The notes under the pieces were generated by a model. The model saw nothing but the letters and a program-made list of their open reading frames with translations, was not told where the DNA came from and did not search any database. From positions 9,337,827 through 9,401,826 of the forward strand of contig JAMKCF010000013.1 in NCBI GenBank assembly GCA_023634235.1: a DNA stretch of 64,000 bases, written 5' to 3'. How positions within the stretch are numbered: position 1 is the first letter of the stretch; each line of letters opens with the position of its first letter. The position numbers were made by a program, and so were the translations under genes. The stretch is from Pisaster brevispinus. Its lineage: Eukaryota > Echinodermata > Asteroidea > Forcipulatida > Asteriidae. Positions 63,611-64,000 of this stretch are shown here, in pieces.

Positions 63611-64000
63611 AAAACAAATTAGCTCGGAAGTTCTTATCTCCTGATGCTACTATCTACCTGTATGAGACAACTATACGTCCCCTAATGGAGTACTGTTGTC
63701 ACATTTGGGCTGGAGCTTCTGCCTGTCATTTATCTTTATAAAATAGAGTGCAGAAGCGTATTGTTAATCTTGTTGGTGAAGTACTGGGATCAACATGACA
63801 ACCTTTTCCCATCGTAGGTCTGTAGCCAGCCTCTGTCTTTTCTACAAATATTTTCATGGTAAATGTGCCACCAGTGTGTTCGACCTAGTTCCTTCTATCA
63901 GAGTGTTTGAGCGTGCAACCAGAATTTCTGCTTCTTCTCACCCATACACTCTTAATTTGCTGAGATGAAGAACAAAGAGCCATTCCAACAGCTTTATTCC
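63605..64000 (+). pseudogene. LINE (CR1/Jockey-like) RT C-terminal fragment
   Basis: The plus strand reads LSPDATIYLYETTIRPLMEY, then CCHIWAGAS, and after frame breaks VQKRIVNLVGE, RRSVASLCLFYKYFHGKC and RATRISASSHPYTLNLL, typical of RT C-termini in this clade. There are a stop after HLSL and at least one frameshift. It runs off the window and matches the minus-strand copy at 10470-10838. Confidence 0.8.

Overview
The window is eukaryotic, intron-rich and AT-leaning. The two recognisable single-copy genes are metazoan: an MTAP gene and the 3' part of an MFSD1-like transporter. The transposon content (a Ngaro retrotransposon with an SGNH hydrolase gene, a two-gene PIF/Harbinger element, a P-element-like relic with THAP-domain remains, tRNA-derived SINEs, dense MITEs) and recurrent motifs such as TAGGCCTA suggest a marine deuterostome, most likely an echinoderm. 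The phylum is inference.

Layout. 1-2373: simple repeats and a hAT-type MITE with an 8-bp target duplication. 2374-9290: a complete, apparently recent Ngaro-type tyrosine-recombinase retrotransposon with split direct repeats (A1, ORFs, B1, A2, B2), encoding Gag, RT-RNase H, YR and an SGNH hydrolase. 9291-14550: noncoding, with a 100-N gap (10370-10469), two minus-strand LINE fragments and degenerate tandem repeats. 14551-19970: seven 3' exons of the MFSD1-like gene (+); one intron carries a 1.8-kb fold-back element, another is GC-AG. 20054-24990: MITEs and a decayed L1-like RT fragment. About 24990-32500: a Harbinger element with a frameshifted transposase (+) and a SANT/Myb-like gene (-). 32525-37900: a stack of nested elements (9-bp-duplication MITE family, P-like element with 8-bp duplication, TA- and TTAA-type MITEs). 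38349-49662: MTAP (+), eight exons including a tentative last one. 51553-57701: SINEs and MITEs. 58951-61147: a six-finger C2H2 protein (-). 61300-62800: large palindromes. 63605-64000: a LINE fragment running off the window.

The most interesting biology is in the Ngaro element. Its gag and pol share one reading frame, separated only by a UAG followed by CAA, which resembles a readthrough context. The element begins with a 28-bp perfect palindrome beside a TAA shared by all three junctions, carries a CCAAT-box cluster in its A repeat and a nine-unit hairpin array in its B repeat, and has copies of A and of B that look identical. The 32.5-37.9 kb stack is also informative, because the target duplications readable in the sequence reconstruct much of the insertion order. 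MTAP acts in methionine salvage, MFSD1-like proteins are lysosomal transporters, and the zinc-finger protein is probably nuclear; nothing suggests that these host genes work together.
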